Below the pieces are notes generated by a model, which was given only the letters and a program-made list of their open reading frames with translations, was not told where the DNA came from and did not search any database. DNA of 64,000 nt from Blautia parvula (GTDB lineage Bacteria; Bacillota; Clostridia; Lachnospirales; Lachnospiraceae): NCBI RefSeq assembly GCF_020215665.1, contig NZ_CP084061.1, positions 2,078,001 to 2,142,000 on the forward strand, read 5' to 3'. Shown here in pieces: positions 31,923 to 41,236 of the stretch; positions within the stretch are counted from its first letter, which is position 1; each line of letters begins with the position of its first letter. The position numbers were made by a program, and so were the translations under genes.

Positions 31923-33350
31923 ATGTCAAACTACTACGATTTTAATTCAGATAACAACAGCGAACTGTCCCATTACCCAATCTTTTCCGAAGGCCCGGCA
32001 TCTTCTCCGAATCCGGATAAAAAGCCGTCCAAACGAAACCGGAACAAAAAGAAAACTCTGGCAAAACGCATTGGCTCCCTGACTCTGAGTGCCGTTCTGT
32101 TCGGTTCTGTGGCAGCCGGTTCTTTCCAGGCAGTCAATCATATTTACGCTGCCAATTCACCTGCCGCAGCCGCAAATACATCTGCTGGCAGCACAAGTGA
32201 TACAAAGGCCGGCCTTCTGAAGACCACAGCAGTTTCCGGCGGTTCCGGCAGCAATACGGGAAGCCTGGATGTTTCCGATATTGCAGCGGCAGCCATGCCC
32301 TCCATTGTATCTATAACCAATAAATCCGTACAGGAGGTGCAGAATTATTTCAGCCAGTTCGGATACGGCGGTTATCCCCAGACTCAGGAGACGGAAAGCC
32401 AGGGTTCCGGTATCATCATTGGGAAAAATGACACGGAACTTCTGATTGTAACCAACAATCACGTTGTGGAAAATGCAGACACCCTCTCCGCATGTTTTAT
32501 TGACAACAATGTACTGGAAGCAAAAGTGAAAGGCACTGATGCGGACAACGATCTGGCCGTTATTGCCGTTCCGCTGGACAGCATTTCCGACGAAACCATG
32601 TCCGCCATCGCGGTTGCCAATATCGGCGATTCCGACTCCCTGAAGGTGGGCGAGCAGGTTGTTGCCATCGGCAATGCCCTTGGCTACGGACAGTCCGTCA
32701 CAACAGGCATTGCAAGCGCTGTGAACCGTACACTCTCCGGCTCTTCCTCAGAAGCAGGTACCGATGATTCTAACGCTGCCACTTACATCCAGACAGACGC
32801 TGCCATCAACCCGGGAAACAGCGGCGGCGCGCTTCTCAATATGAACGGCGAGGTCATTGGCATCAACTCCGCCAAACTGGCTTCCACAGAGGTGGAAGGC
32901 ATGGGATATGCCATTCCAATGTCAAGGGCATCAGATATCATTGAAAACCTTATGAACAAAACAACACGCGAAAAAGTTGCGGAAGGCGAACAGGGCAGTC
33001 TCGGAATCAAAGGTGCCGATGTCACAAGTGAGGCAGAAGAAATCTACGGCCTTCCCAAAGGCGTATATATCTCAGACGTCACCCAAGGCAGCGCAGCAGA
33101 GAAAGCAGGCATCACCCCGGGCAGCGTCCTGACTAAATTTGACGGCGAATCCGTCACTGCGATCAGCCAGCTTCAGAATCTGCTCCAGTATTATAAGGCA
33201 GGCGAGACCGTGGAGGTAACTCTGCAGGTTCCCGGCCAGAACAACAGCTATGAAGAAAAGACGGTCTCCATCACACTCGGAAGCAGCACAGATACACAGA
33301 ACAGCCAGGAAAGCAATGCTCCCTCTCCTGCAGGGAATAACTTTCGCTGA
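31923..33350 (+). CDS. HtrA/DegP-like membrane-anchored serine protease
   Basis: 475 residues. A cytoplasmic N-terminus of about 45 residues rich in Lys and Arg is followed by one membrane helix (about 50-72), a Ser/Thr/Gly-rich linker, the trypsin-like domain and a C-terminal PDZ domain (from about 360). The triad is visible: His in VTNNHVVEN (about 180), Asp in DNDLAVI (about 209), Ser in NPGNSGGALL (about 300). It degrades misfolded proteins outside the membrane. It has a GGAGG site and its own terminator. Confidence 0.95.
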   Translation: MSNYYDFNSDNNSELSHYPIFSEGPASSPNPDKKPSKRNRNKKKTLAKRIGSLTLSAVLFGSVAAGSFQAVNHIYAANSPAAAANTSAGSTSDTKAGLLKTTAVSGGSGSNTGSLDVSDIAAAAMPSIVSITNKSVQEVQNYFSQFGYGGYPQTQETESQGSGIIIGKNDTELLIVTNNHVVENADTLSACFIDNNVLEAKVKGTDADNDLAVIAVPLDSISDETMSAIAVANIGDSDSLKVGEQVVAIGNALGYGQSVTTGIASAVNRTLSGSSSEAGTDDSNAATYIQTDAAINPGNSGGALLNMNGEVIGINSAKLASTEVEGMGYAIPMSRASDIIENLMNKTTREKVAEGEQGSLGIKGADVTSEAEEIYGLPKGVYISDVTQGSAAEKAGITPGSVLTKFDGESVTAISQLQNLLQYYKAGETVEVTLQVPGQNNSYEEKTVSITLGSSTDTQNSQESNAPSPAGNNFR

Positions 33351-33376
33351 TACAAATGTCTCATATCATACAAAAT

Positions 33377-33420
33377 GCTCCGGCCGCGGTATTTACAGAA
33401 CCGCGGCCGGAGCCTCTTTT
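33377..33420 (+). terminator. Terminator of the HtrA gene
   Basis: A perfect 14-bp stem (GCTCCGGCCGCGGT pairing with its complement at 33400-33413) with a 9-nt loop, followed by CTCTTTTA. The next gene converges from the right and may share it. Confidence 0.85.
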
Positions 33421-33425
33421 ATCAG

Positions 33426-34298
33426 TTACTGAAAATTTGACACATAGATATACGCATCCTCCAGCGTCACCTTTGCCGGGCTGCAGGGAACATCCGGCTT
33501 TTCCGGACTGATCACCCGGACCGTCATCCCGTCCTCCTGAATCTGTTTGGATGAAACACGGTATTTCTGTTCCAGAGAGCGCACCTGCGCCTCCTCCTCC
33601 ATTCTGCAGATCCAGGTATGTCCCTCTGCCCTTTTTAACAGCTCTTTCACGGAACCGCTGTAAAGCATTTTTCCTTTTTTGAGCACAGTCAGCTGGCTGC
33701 AGGTGGCCGCCAGATCCTCCACCACATGAGTGGAAAACAAGACGGTTCTCCCCACGGCAAACTCCACCAGAAGATTTCTGATACGGATTCTCTCCTCCGG
33801 GTCAAGACCGGTCGTAGGCTCATCCACAATGAGAAACTCCGGTTCATTTAAAAGCGCCTGGATCAGGCCGACTCTCCGCTTCATTCCGCCGGACAACTGT
33901 TTCATTTTCTTCTTCTGGTGCTCCTCCAGACTTGTCTTTTCCAGATAATAATCAAGCCTTTTTTTACACTCATCTTTTGGTATACCGGACAGTCCTCCCA
34001 GATATTCCAGGCATTCCCGTACCGTTAGATTCGGATACAGGGAAAGCTCCTGGGGCAGATACCCGATTTTCTTCTGTATGGAAGGATAATTGTTCTCCCG
34101 ATACACCAAATGATTCATTAATACATCCCCGGATGAGGGTTTTAACAGTGTTGCCAGCACCCGCATGAGTGTTGTTTTTCCCGCTCCGTTTTCACCCAGA
34201 AGCCCGTATACGCCGGAGGGAATTGTAAACGAAACATCATCCAGTGCCTTCACATTCTTTTGAAACGCAACGGTTACATTTTCTAATCTAACTGACAT
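33426..34298 (-). CDS. ABC exporter ATP-binding protein (BcrA-type)
   Basis: 290 residues. Walker A GENGAGKTT, signature LSGGMKRRVGLIQALL, Walker B FLIVDEPTTGLD and LFSTHVVEDLA are present. A C-terminal accessory region ends PAKVTLEDAYIYVSN, nearly the same ending as in the paralogue at 46198-47073 (DLEDAYLYATE). The whole module (ATPase plus membrane proteins) resembles bacitracin/lantibiotic-type exporters. It follows the small membrane subunit by 4 bp. Confidence 0.93.
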   Translation of the reverse strand: MSVRLENVTVAFQKNVKALDDVSFTIPSGVYGLLGENGAGKTTLMRVLATLLKPSSGDVLMNHLVYRENNYPSIQKKIGYLPQELSLYPNLTVRECLEYLGGLSGIPKDECKKRLDYYLEKTSLEEHQKKKMKQLSGGMKRRVGLIQALLNEPEFLIVDEPTTGLDPEERIRIRNLLVEFAVGRTVLFSTHVVEDLAATCSQLTVLKKGKMLYSGSVKELLKRAEGHTWICRMEEEAQVRSLEQKYRVSSKQIQEDGMTVRVISPEKPDVPCSPAKVTLEDAYIYVSNFQ

Positions 34299-34302
34299 AT
34301 CT

Positions 34303-34971
34303 TCACCTTTTTCCTTTCATTCTCTTCTTACCCAAATGTCTGCCGAAATTTCCGACTGCTCCAATGCAGATAGCTCCCAGGACCAGTGCGGTAACCTTCC
34401 CGTAAATCCACCGTAAGTCCCCATCCCCCATTTCCATCCCTCCAAATGCAAAGATCTGAAGAAAAAGGGGCAGTTTTAAAGCTCCGCTCGATATAAGAAA
34501 AAACCAGAGTGCTGCTGCTGCGCCAATGCCCCCCCAAAGGCTCCCGGTTATTTTGGAAATAAGCACCGGAAGTGCTCCGAACAAGACGATACTCGCCGCT
34601 GTTGCCGCCATTGCTGTTGCAAAATGATAAAGTTCATTCTCCCGCATATATGGCTGCTGTATAAGATAAAATAATCCGTATCCTGCTGCTGCCGTACAGA
34701 TCAAAAAAACATACTGAACAGCAAAGCGTTTGAGAATGGTCAGCCTCTGCTGTTTTCCCGGCTTTATGGCAAGTATTTCCCATCCGCCTCCCGGAATCTC
34801 CTGATAGCAGGTATCCGCACACAGGACAAGCGTCAGCAGTGTAATATAAGAATCAATGGTCGGCCCGATTTCTTTTATGCTTGAAATCCCCCTCACAATC
34901 GCCAGAATGAGGATAAAAAACAGGGCACAGATCATTTTATACGGCGGCAGGCTTATTTTTATTTCCTTCAT
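34303..34971 (-). CDS. Membrane subunit of the ABC exporter, unknown family
   Basis: 222 residues from the ATG at 34971, which overlaps the preceding stop codon (ATGA) and has GAGGAGGG upstream. About six hydrophobic segments are predicted; there are no enzyme motifs. ICALFFILILAIVRG and SLWGGIGAAAALWFFLISSG are examples. Its place between the permease and the ATPase makes it the second membrane subunit of the exporter. Confidence 0.75.
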   Translation of the reverse strand: MKEIKISLPPYKMICALFFILILAIVRGISSIKEIGPTIDSYITLLTLVLCADTCYQEIPGGGWEILAIKPGKQQRLTILKRFAVQYVFLICTAAAGYGLFYLIQQPYMRENELYHFATAMAATAASIVLFGALPVLISKITGSLWGGIGAAAALWFFLISSGALKLPLFLQIFAFGGMEMGDGDLRWIYGKVTALVLGAICIGAVGNFGRHLGKKRMKGKR

Positions 34972-36044
34972 CCAAATACCCTCCTCTTCTTCCATGTTCT
35001 CACGCAGACCCATATGATCACCGCTGCTGCAATGAGAAGCGCAGTCTGATTCATTAGAGCCAGCGGAGGCGGTGTGGTATCCAAAAACAGTCCCGGAAAG
35101 CGGACTATAATAGCCAGAGGCCTTCCGTAATAGCCGTAATTTCCATCCGGCCCGATACTTCCCATATTGGAATAAACCATATACAGGATCAGAAGCGGTG
35201 TTGCCGGCAGCGGATTCTTAAAAAGGAAGGCTGTCAGGGCATACACACAGATAACCATAAGAAGATTTGGCAGGACATACACCACAGCCGCCGCGAATAC
35301 ATCCCATACAGCCACGGGAAACCCCTGTTCCCTTCCTCTGTGCATACACAGAAAAGTAAATACCGCGGTCATAACCGCAAGCGGCAGCAAAAGTGCTGTA
35401 AAACCGCCCGCTATTTTCCCGGTCACATACTGCCATGCGGAAACAGGCTTTGTGTGAAGCAATTCATAAGTATTCTTCCTGGTATCCTGAAGGAATAAAA
35501 ATGCCATCAGTATGGATGAAAAAAACACGAAGAAAAGCCCCGCAAAATCAGTGTATTTCCTGGCAAAATATTCTGAATACCGCATCTGGCTGAATTTTTC
35601 ATCCATATACGCGTTGACTTCCTCTGCAGTCCCCTGTCTGAGCTCTGCCTCCTGGAAATAATAATCGGCATTGGGATAATCATAATGTTCAATCAGGTAA
35701 TTCAGGATTTCGTCCTGGCTGTACCCCTCTTCCAGAAACATTTTTGTCATCTGATCCGTTTCCTCTTTGCTGATTCCCGAATCCTCATTGAGATCTCTGC
35801 AGATATCCGGCATGGCGATCTCAATCTGTTCTTTTTCTGTGGAAGGAAAATATCCATCCATCACATCCGCGTCATGGATATGCTCTAATTTTGCCGCCTC
35901 CACCTGTGCATCACTTTCCCAGTAATGCAGCTTCAGATAAGGCTGCATGATCTGAAAAACCTCAAAGAATATCAGCAGAATACCCACATAATAGATGGGA
36001 TTTTTGAAATAATTTTTAAGCTCTCTTTTAATTATTACCTTCAT
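34968..36044 (-). CDS. ABC-2 type exporter permease
   Basis: 358 residues from the ATG at 36044 (AGGAGG site). The open frame extends much further upstream but that part is not protein-like, so it is excluded. A first helix (YYVGILLIFFEVFQIM) is followed by a large external domain of about 130 mostly acidic residues and then five helices, a layout used by exporters with a large loop. It is the first gene of the three-gene exporter. The analogous gene in the paralogous locus is at 47075. Confidence 0.85.
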   Translation of the reverse strand: MKVIIKRELKNYFKNPIYYVGILLIFFEVFQIMQPYLKLHYWESDAQVEAAKLEHIHDADVMDGYFPSTEKEQIEIAMPDICRDLNEDSGISKEETDQMTKMFLEEGYSQDEILNYLIEHYDYPNADYYFQEAELRQGTAEEVNAYMDEKFSQMRYSEYFARKYTDFAGLFFVFFSSILMAFLFLQDTRKNTYELLHTKPVSAWQYVTGKIAGGFTALLLPLAVMTAVFTFLCMHRGREQGFPVAVWDVFAAAVVYVLPNLLMVICVYALTAFLFKNPLPATPLLILYMVYSNMGSIGPDGNYGYYGRPLAIIVRFPGLFLDTTPPPLALMNQTALLIAAAVIIWVCVRTWKKRRVFG

Positions 36045-36102
36045 ATTGTTTTCCTCCTGTCTTGATCTTATTGTAAAACAGAAATCACAACAAAAAGACA
36101 AC

Positions 36103-36135
36103 AAAAAAAGAACTGCCAAACATGACAGCTCTTTT
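36103..36135 (-). terminator. Terminator of the metallophosphoesterase gene
   Basis: On the minus strand AAAAGAGCTG pairs with CAGTTCTTTT around a 10-nt loop, followed by TTTTTTG. It overlaps the stop codon. Confidence 0.75.
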
Positions 36136-37288
36136 ACGGAGCAAACACACGGGCCGTGTGAGCATTTTTTTCTGCTGACACGGTCACCACCACATATTCT
36201 GAATGTCCTCCTGTGCGTATGGGATATCCCCAGCCGCCTATACCGGAACTCACGATCACCTGAAGTCCGCCGATTTCTTTCCACCCATAATTCAGCTCTG
36301 TAAACCCGGTCAGCTCTCCCACCTGCCCGGTAGGCCAGATCTGCCCCGCGTGGGTATGACCGGAAAGCTGAAGGTCCACACCCGCCTCTGCATTTTCCGG
36401 AAGTTCTGTAGGCTGATGGTCCAGAAGAAGTACAAAAGTATTTCCGTCTGCCTCCCTGCACAGCTCCTCTATCCCGGTTCTTCCCTTTGGAGAGACCATG
36501 CTCCCGACAGAGGCGTCTGTTCTTCCGATGACAGTCAGCTCATCGTTTACGGTATAAACCCGGTCCTTTAGTACAACGATGCCGCTGCTTTCCAGTGTAC
36601 TGCAAAGCTCCTCCGGTGAATAGGCCGGGGTGCCGGTATACGCATTATAGTCATGGTTTCCGAACACATAATACGTGCCATATTCAGCTTTTACAGCACC
36701 CAGGACTTTTGCCGCGGCTTCCATCTCCTGCCTGGATGTATTTTCATCAAATATATCCCCGGTCAGGGCGATCAGATCCGGCTTTTCCCTCTGCATCTTA
36801 TCACAGCAGTCCTTTAATTTCCCTATATCCATGGTGGTACCCATGTGAAGATCCGAAATCTGGAGAATTTTCAAATCCTGGCTCAGTTGTTTTTCTGTCT
36901 CAATCCGGTATTCGGTCCTTCTGATATCATTTATATTAAAATAACCGTATCCTGCGATCAAACAGATCACCAAAAGAGGAATCGCACCGCTTGCGTGGAG
37001 GAACCCCCATATCTTACGGGCTTTTTCCTTTCGGAACTTTCCTCTGCAGATAAAGTAAATGCCATCCATCAAAATACTGAGCACAAAAAAATGTAGGATG
37101 ATCACAGCTCCCAGCCCATACAACATCCACCCCTGGGCCACACAGGCAAGTGTTATGAGCAGAGACAAAATCCGCACCGCCTTTTTCTGCTTTCCCAGTC
37201 CAAAAAGCCCAAGGAAACGCCTGAAAAAGAAATAGAGGTATGTCCCCACCGGGATATAAACCACCAGAGGAAACAGCAGATAACTCAT
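36134..37288 (-). CDS. Membrane-anchored metallophosphoesterase (YkuE-like)
   Basis: 384 residues. Four N-terminal hydrophobic segments (to about 130) precede a calcineurin-type catalytic domain with all metal motifs: ISDLHMGTTMD, LTGDIFDE, FGNHDYNA and LSGHTHAGQIW. It resembles the YkuE/YpbG-like phosphoesterases of the cell envelope. Substrate unknown. It follows the AKR gene by 18 bp and is probably co-transcribed with it. Confidence 0.92.
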   Translation of the reverse strand: MSYLLFPLVVYIPVGTYLYFFFRRFLGLFGLGKQKKAVRILSLLITLACVAQGWMLYGLGAVIILHFFVLSILMDGIYFICRGKFRKEKARKIWGFLHASGAIPLLVICLIAGYGYFNINDIRRTEYRIETEKQLSQDLKILQISDLHMGTTMDIGKLKDCCDKMQREKPDLIALTGDIFDENTSRQEMEAAAKVLGAVKAEYGTYYVFGNHDYNAYTGTPAYSPEELCSTLESSGIVVLKDRVYTVNDELTVIGRTDASVGSMVSPKGRTGIEELCREADGNTFVLLLDHQPTELPENAEAGVDLQLSGHTHAGQIWPTGQVGELTGFTELNYGWKEIGGLQVIVSSGIGGWGYPIRTGGHSEYVVVTVSAEKNAHTARVFAP

Positions 37289-37306
37289 TGATTCAGCCTC
37301 CGATGA

Positions 37307-38440
37307 TCAGCCGTTCAGCTTCTCTGCAAAATCAGCCATGGCCTCTGAAATCTTGATCTGCTGCGGACAGACTGCCTCACAGCTTTTACATCCGATACAC
37401 GCACCGGGCTGCTTCTCCTTTGGTACCGCCTGCAGAGCCATAGGCGCCAGAAAGCCGCCGCCTGTAAAGCAGTGCTCATTATACAGCTCCAGAAGCATGG
37501 GAATGTCCAGCTCCTGAGGACAATGGCTGGTGCAGTAACGGCATGCCGTGCAGGGCAGAGCAATGTGCTTTACCATGCTGTCAGCGATCTCAAACAGAAC
37601 TTTTTTCTCCTGTTCATCCAGAGGCTTATCCGTCTCAAAGGTATGTATATTATCCTGCATCTGCGCAAAATCAGACATGCCGGACAGGATCATCTTCACT
37701 TCCGGGATTCCCTGCAGGAACCGGAAAGCCCATGCCGGAACATCCTCATCCGGACGCAGCGCCTTTAACCTGTCACTGTCTTCGGCGGACAGGGAGGCAA
37801 GGCGTCCTCCGCGCAGAGGCTCCATTACCCATACCGGAATATGATGGGCATTTAACAGCTCCACTTTGTCTTTTGCATTCTGAAAAGACCAGTCAAGATA
37901 ATTTAACTGAATCTGGCAGAACTCCATATGCTCTCCGTATGCATCTAAAAAACGCTTCATAACGTCATAACTTCCATGAGCGGAAAAGCCCAGGTGACGG
38001 ATTCTTCCCTTTTCCTTCTGCTTCATCAGATAGTCGAAAATACCGTATTTCTCATCCAGATACGCGTCAATGTTCATCTCGCACACGTTGTGGAACAGGT
38101 AAAAATCAAAGTAGTCCACCTGGCATTTTTCCAACTGTTTTTCAAATATCTCTTCCGCTTTATCCATATTGGAAAGGTCATACCCCGGGAATTTTGTAGC
38201 CAGATAATAGGTACTGCGTGGGTATTGATTTAAAATCCTGCCCATAACGGTTTCTGAATTTCCCTCATGATACCCCCAGGCGGTGTCATAATAATTGATG
38301 CCGTGTTCCATGGCGTATGCCACCATCTCAGCGGCTGCCGGTTCATCAATCCTGGAATCCTCTCCGTCAATGACCGGAAGACGCATGGCTCCCATTCCAA
38401 GCGCAGATAATTCCATATCCTGAAAATTTTTATAAATCAT
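37307..38440 (-). CDS. Aldo/keto reductase with C-terminal 4Fe-4S ferredoxin domain
   Basis: 377 residues. The N-terminal barrel has LGMGAMRLP, the Asp and Tyr in YYDTAWGYHEGNSE (about 53-66), Lys in YLATKFPG and His in YLFHNV. The C-terminal part carries two ferredoxin Cys sets: CTACRYCTSHCP and CIGCKSCEAVCP, each followed by a usual Pro. Such fusions are frequent in gut Clostridia and probably link carbonyl reduction to low-potential electron carriers. The natural substrate is unknown. Confidence 0.93.
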   Translation of the reverse strand: MIYKNFQDMELSALGMGAMRLPVIDGEDSRIDEPAAAEMVAYAMEHGINYYDTAWGYHEGNSETVMGRILNQYPRSTYYLATKFPGYDLSNMDKAEEIFEKQLEKCQVDYFDFYLFHNVCEMNIDAYLDEKYGIFDYLMKQKEKGRIRHLGFSAHGSYDVMKRFLDAYGEHMEFCQIQLNYLDWSFQNAKDKVELLNAHHIPVWVMEPLRGGRLASLSAEDSDRLKALRPDEDVPAWAFRFLQGIPEVKMILSGMSDFAQMQDNIHTFETDKPLDEQEKKVLFEIADSMVKHIALPCTACRYCTSHCPQELDIPMLLELYNEHCFTGGGFLAPMALQAVPKEKQPGACIGCKSCEAVCPQQIKISEAMADFAEKLNG

Positions 38441-38573
38441 TTTGTACGCTCCCTTCTTCTGCTTATTGTATCTATTTTATATCATTGCTGCACATGACGC
38501 AAATACTTATAACGTATGTTTTTCCATAGCTTCCGGTTATGAATAAGCACTCAGCCTGTCTGAACGGCTGCAG

Positions 38574-39770
38574 TTATAGGGCTGTATCCGTCCGGGATTC
38601 TTCTATGCAAAATCCTGCTTTTACATAGGCCCCGCCCAGATCGGCGCTGCCCAGAAGCAGTTTTCCTCCATGCTTCTCGCAGTATAATTTGCTCAGATAC
38701 ATGCCAAGGCCAAAGTGTTTCAGGTCATCTGCCAGATTATCGTGATAGAAGGGTTTCGTGATTGCTTCCGCTTCGGCGTGGAACCCTTCCCCGTCATCCC
38801 CCATGGAGATAAACAGCATATGGTCCTTCACTTCCATGGTGATCACAACTATATGGCGGGCATACCGCACGGCATTCCCCAGCAGATTGTCGAACACCTC
38901 GCAGATGATAGAAGAATCCCCCCAAAAGTGGTCCGGCATCCCCTCCGCTTTTATGACCGTATGGCACGGTTCCCGGTCTGCCAAGGCCTTTGCTGCCTGT
39001 TCCATATACCGAAGCAGAACAGCAGTCTCTATTTTCTCTGCATGCATCTCCCTCTCCTCAATACCGGAGAGCTGTCTCATCTGTTCCACAAAGGCATTCA
39101 TTCTGTCGATCTGCTGCATTCCTTCCGTCAGCATTTCCTCCATATCCTGCCGGCTTAACTGCTCTGTGGGCAGAAACTCTATAAGTGTTTCCTGGTATCC
39201 CCGCAGCACCGCAAGAGGGGAACGGATATCATGGGCAATGACTGCCTTCAGCGTCCGCTCCTGTTCCACTGCGGACCAGAGTTTTTGGTTGTTTTCCCTA
39301 AGCTGGGCGCGCATACGGTCAAATTCCCGGCACAGGCTGCCCATCTCATCCTTCTTCCTGTAATCCACAGGAAAATCCAGGTTATTCTCCTGTATTTTCC
39401 TGGAGCCTTCTGTCAGTATCTGAAGCGGTTCTTTTATCTTGTCACGATAGAAGCAGAATACCGCGATCACACTGCCGATCATGGGAATGACAAGCATGGT
39501 CCAGGTCTCCACTGCATCGCAGATTTCCGTTATGACATGGTCCCTGTGCAGCATATCATTCTGCGCAGGCCTTGTGATCTCAGCGATGTATCCTGTCTTC
39601 TCCTCATAATCCGATACTTTGTCCCCGTCCATATAGCCGGCCCAGATCTGCTTCTGCGTCTGTTCCGCCATCCTGACGATTCCCGCAGACAAGAAAAAGG
39701 AGATGACAATTGCAGCGGACATATAGAGCACGATAGTTTTTCTGAGCGAAAGATTTCTTATTTTTTCCAT
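38574..39770 (-). CDS. Sensor histidine kinase (HAMP, HisKA)
   Basis: 398 residues from the ATG at 39770, which overlaps the response regulator by 13 bp; a GTG at 39788 is less likely. Two membrane helices (about 9-30 and 90-112) flank a small external region, then HAMP, the HisKA box VIAHDIRSPLAVLRGYQE with the phospho-acceptor His, and the ATP domain with FDNLLGNAVRYA and DDGEGFH. Partner of the OmpR-type regulator. The signal is unknown. Confidence 0.92.
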   Translation of the reverse strand: MEKIRNLSLRKTIVLYMSAAIVISFFLSAGIVRMAEQTQKQIWAGYMDGDKVSDYEEKTGYIAEITRPAQNDMLHRDHVITEICDAVETWTMLVIPMIGSVIAVFCFYRDKIKEPLQILTEGSRKIQENNLDFPVDYRKKDEMGSLCREFDRMRAQLRENNQKLWSAVEQERTLKAVIAHDIRSPLAVLRGYQETLIEFLPTEQLSRQDMEEMLTEGMQQIDRMNAFVEQMRQLSGIEEREMHAEKIETAVLLRYMEQAAKALADREPCHTVIKAEGMPDHFWGDSSIICEVFDNLLGNAVRYARHIVVITMEVKDHMLFISMGDDGEGFHAEAEAITKPFYHDNLADDLKHFGLGMYLSKLYCEKHGGKLLLGSADLGGAYVKAGFCIEESRTDTAL

Positions 39771-40429
39771 CGGTATCCACTTCCCCACACGGTCTCAATA
39801 TATTCTGTACCGGTGTACTCCCCTATTTTTCTGCGTATTCTCCGAATCAGCTCTGTGATCACCCTGCTGTCGCCCTCCGCATCATAACCGCAGACTTTTT
39901 CGTAAATCCTCTCCTTGTCAAACACCTGGCCCGGATTCTTGGAAAGGAATTCCACAATGTCGTACTCCAGCTTTGTAAGCTCCAGTTCATGTTCATCATA
40001 GAGGACTTTTCTGGCGCTGTAGTCTAAAAGCAGGCCCTCCCGGTATCGAAGCTGCGGCCTTTTCCTGTTTCGCTCTTCTCTCTTTATATGCGCCCCGATC
40101 CTGGCTTCCAGTTCTTTCAGGCTGAATGGCTTGACAATATAATCATCACCCCCCGAAAGCAGGCCGTTCACCCGGTCCTGCTCCTCCACTCTGGCTGTGA
40201 GAAACAGAATGGGACATGAGACAAATTCCCTGATTTTCACACACAGCTCCATTCCATCCATGCGGGGCATATTGATGTCCAGCAAAATCAGGTCCGGGGT
40301 ATCTTCAATCCTCTTCAATGCCTCCAGACCGTCCTCAGCCAGCAAAATGCGGTATCCCCTTAAGCGGAAATAATTCTCCAGCATTTTCAGGAGAGCTTTA
40401 TCATCATCCACAAACAACAGTTTATACAT
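39758..40429 (-). CDS. OmpR-family response regulator
   Basis: 223 residues. The receiver has DDDKALL, phospho-acceptor Asp in LILLDINMPRMDG and the Lys in IVKPFSLKELEARI; the winged-helix output domain ends with VITELIRRIRRKIGE and YIETVWGSGYRWKK. It is first in the two-gene operon. No target gene is evident next to it; the AKR/phosphoesterase genes follow in the same direction after a 133-bp gap. Confidence 0.94.
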   Translation of the reverse strand: MYKLLFVDDDKALLKMLENYFRLRGYRILLAEDGLEALKRIEDTPDLILLDINMPRMDGMELCVKIREFVSCPILFLTARVEEQDRVNGLLSGGDDYIVKPFSLKELEARIGAHIKREERNRKRPQLRYREGLLLDYSARKVLYDEHELELTKLEYDIVEFLSKNPGQVFDKERIYEKVCGYDAEGDSRVITELIRRIRRKIGEYTGTEYIETVWGSGYRWKK

Positions 40430-40500
40430 ATATCTTTCCTTTCAGGCTCTATGGGCCACCTGTTTTTAAGACAGGGCCTCGATTATTTTAAAACAGAACG

Positions 40501-40533
40501 AAAAAAACGGCGCACTTTTTCAAGGTGTGCACC
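40501..40533 (-). terminator. Terminator of the DUF3791/DUF3990 operon
   Basis: On the minus strand GGTGCAC and GTGCGCC form an imperfect stem, followed by GTTTTTTT. It lies about 18 bp after the last gene of the three-gene operon. Confidence 0.7.
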
Positions 40534-40550
40534 AGCTTTTTTGTATCTGC

Positions 40551-40763
40551 TTATTGTTCCTTCCATTCAGTTTCCATCTCTTCCACAAGATAATGATCAC
40601 TGCGGCAGTGCATATCAGATATCCCTTCACTCATCTCCTGATACAATTCCGAATGATAAAAAAAATCCAGTGCCTGTTCCAATGGGATGTTGGCAGACCG
40701 GGCAAACATTTCAATGATTCTGGAATATTTACGCTGGAGTAATATACGGTTTGCCTGCATCAT
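40551..40763 (-). CDS. Small helical DUF3791-like protein
   Basis: 70 residues from the ATG at 40763, with a second ATG directly after it. RIIEMFARSANIPLEQALDF followed by FYHSELYQEMSEGISDMHCRSDHYLVEEME is a helical pattern of the DUF3791 type that I recall next to DUF3990 genes. Its start overlaps the DUF3990 stop codon (ATGA), so the two are translated together. A role as antitoxin or chaperone-like partner of DUF3990 is a hypothesis. Confidence 0.7.
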   Translation of the reverse strand: MMQANRILLQRKYSRIIEMFARSANIPLEQALDFFYHSELYQEMSEGISDMHCRSDHYLVEEMETEWKEQ

Positions 40764-41236
40764 AACACCTCACTTTTCTGATAAATCAAGTATTTATCCA
40801 ATATTTCCTGTGAACAGATGCAATATTGCAAATTAGGTTTCTCATACTTTAACCGCTGGATTGCCATATTTTTATCTATTAACCCGTCAAAAAACAGCTC
40901 AATTGTATCAAATACCTTATCATTTGCAACTCCTCCGATAATAATATCATACTGCCCTGTGTTCATGCCTCCTCTGCAAGTAATAATATAATCCAGCCAT
41001 TCCTCTGAATAGCTGGAAAATTCTTTTATCCTGGCCTCATGACGCAGTTTCTTTTCATCCAATTCATACCAAGAGATCACACTTTTCCCTTTTTTCCGTT
41101 TAAAACGCAGAGACCATTTTTTCGCCTGTTCATATATGGGTGTAACATAAAATCCTTTTCCGAAATCAAGTGTGTCTCTTGAATAGGAGATATCCGGTTT
41201 TCTCACCTCTGTAAAAGAACCATGATATAAAATCAT
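40760..41236 (-). CDS. DUF3990 protein, candidate ADP-ribosyltransferase-fold toxin
   Basis: 158 residues. The features of DUF3990 are clear: LYHGSFTEVRKPD at the start, DFGKGFYVTPIYEQAKKWS, EWLDYIITCRGG, YDIIIGGVANDKVFDTIELF, and the ending AIQRLKYEKPNLQYCICSQE. The N-terminal YHGS plus GKGFYVT resembles the NAD-binding His and Tyr segments of ADP-ribosyltransferases; that assignment comes from family knowledge and is not proven. It is the middle gene of three, with four-base ATGA overlaps at both ends, which is typical of tightly coupled toxin-antitoxin genes. Confidence 0.85.
   Translation of the reverse strand: MILYHGSFTEVRKPDISYSRDTLDFGKGFYVTPIYEQAKKWSLRFKRKKGKSVISWYELDEKKLRHEARIKEFSSYSEEWLDYIITCRGGMNTGQYDIIIGGVANDKVFDTIELFFDGLIDKNMAIQRLKYEKPNLQYCICSQEILDKYLIYQKSEVL

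Noticed and set aside
36045-36461. Long N-terminal extension of the ABC permease frame at 34968
   Set aside because: The extension overlaps the metallophosphoesterase gene in another frame, has an Arg/Gly/Cys-rich composition unlike protein, and the internal ATG at 36044 has an AGGAGG site.
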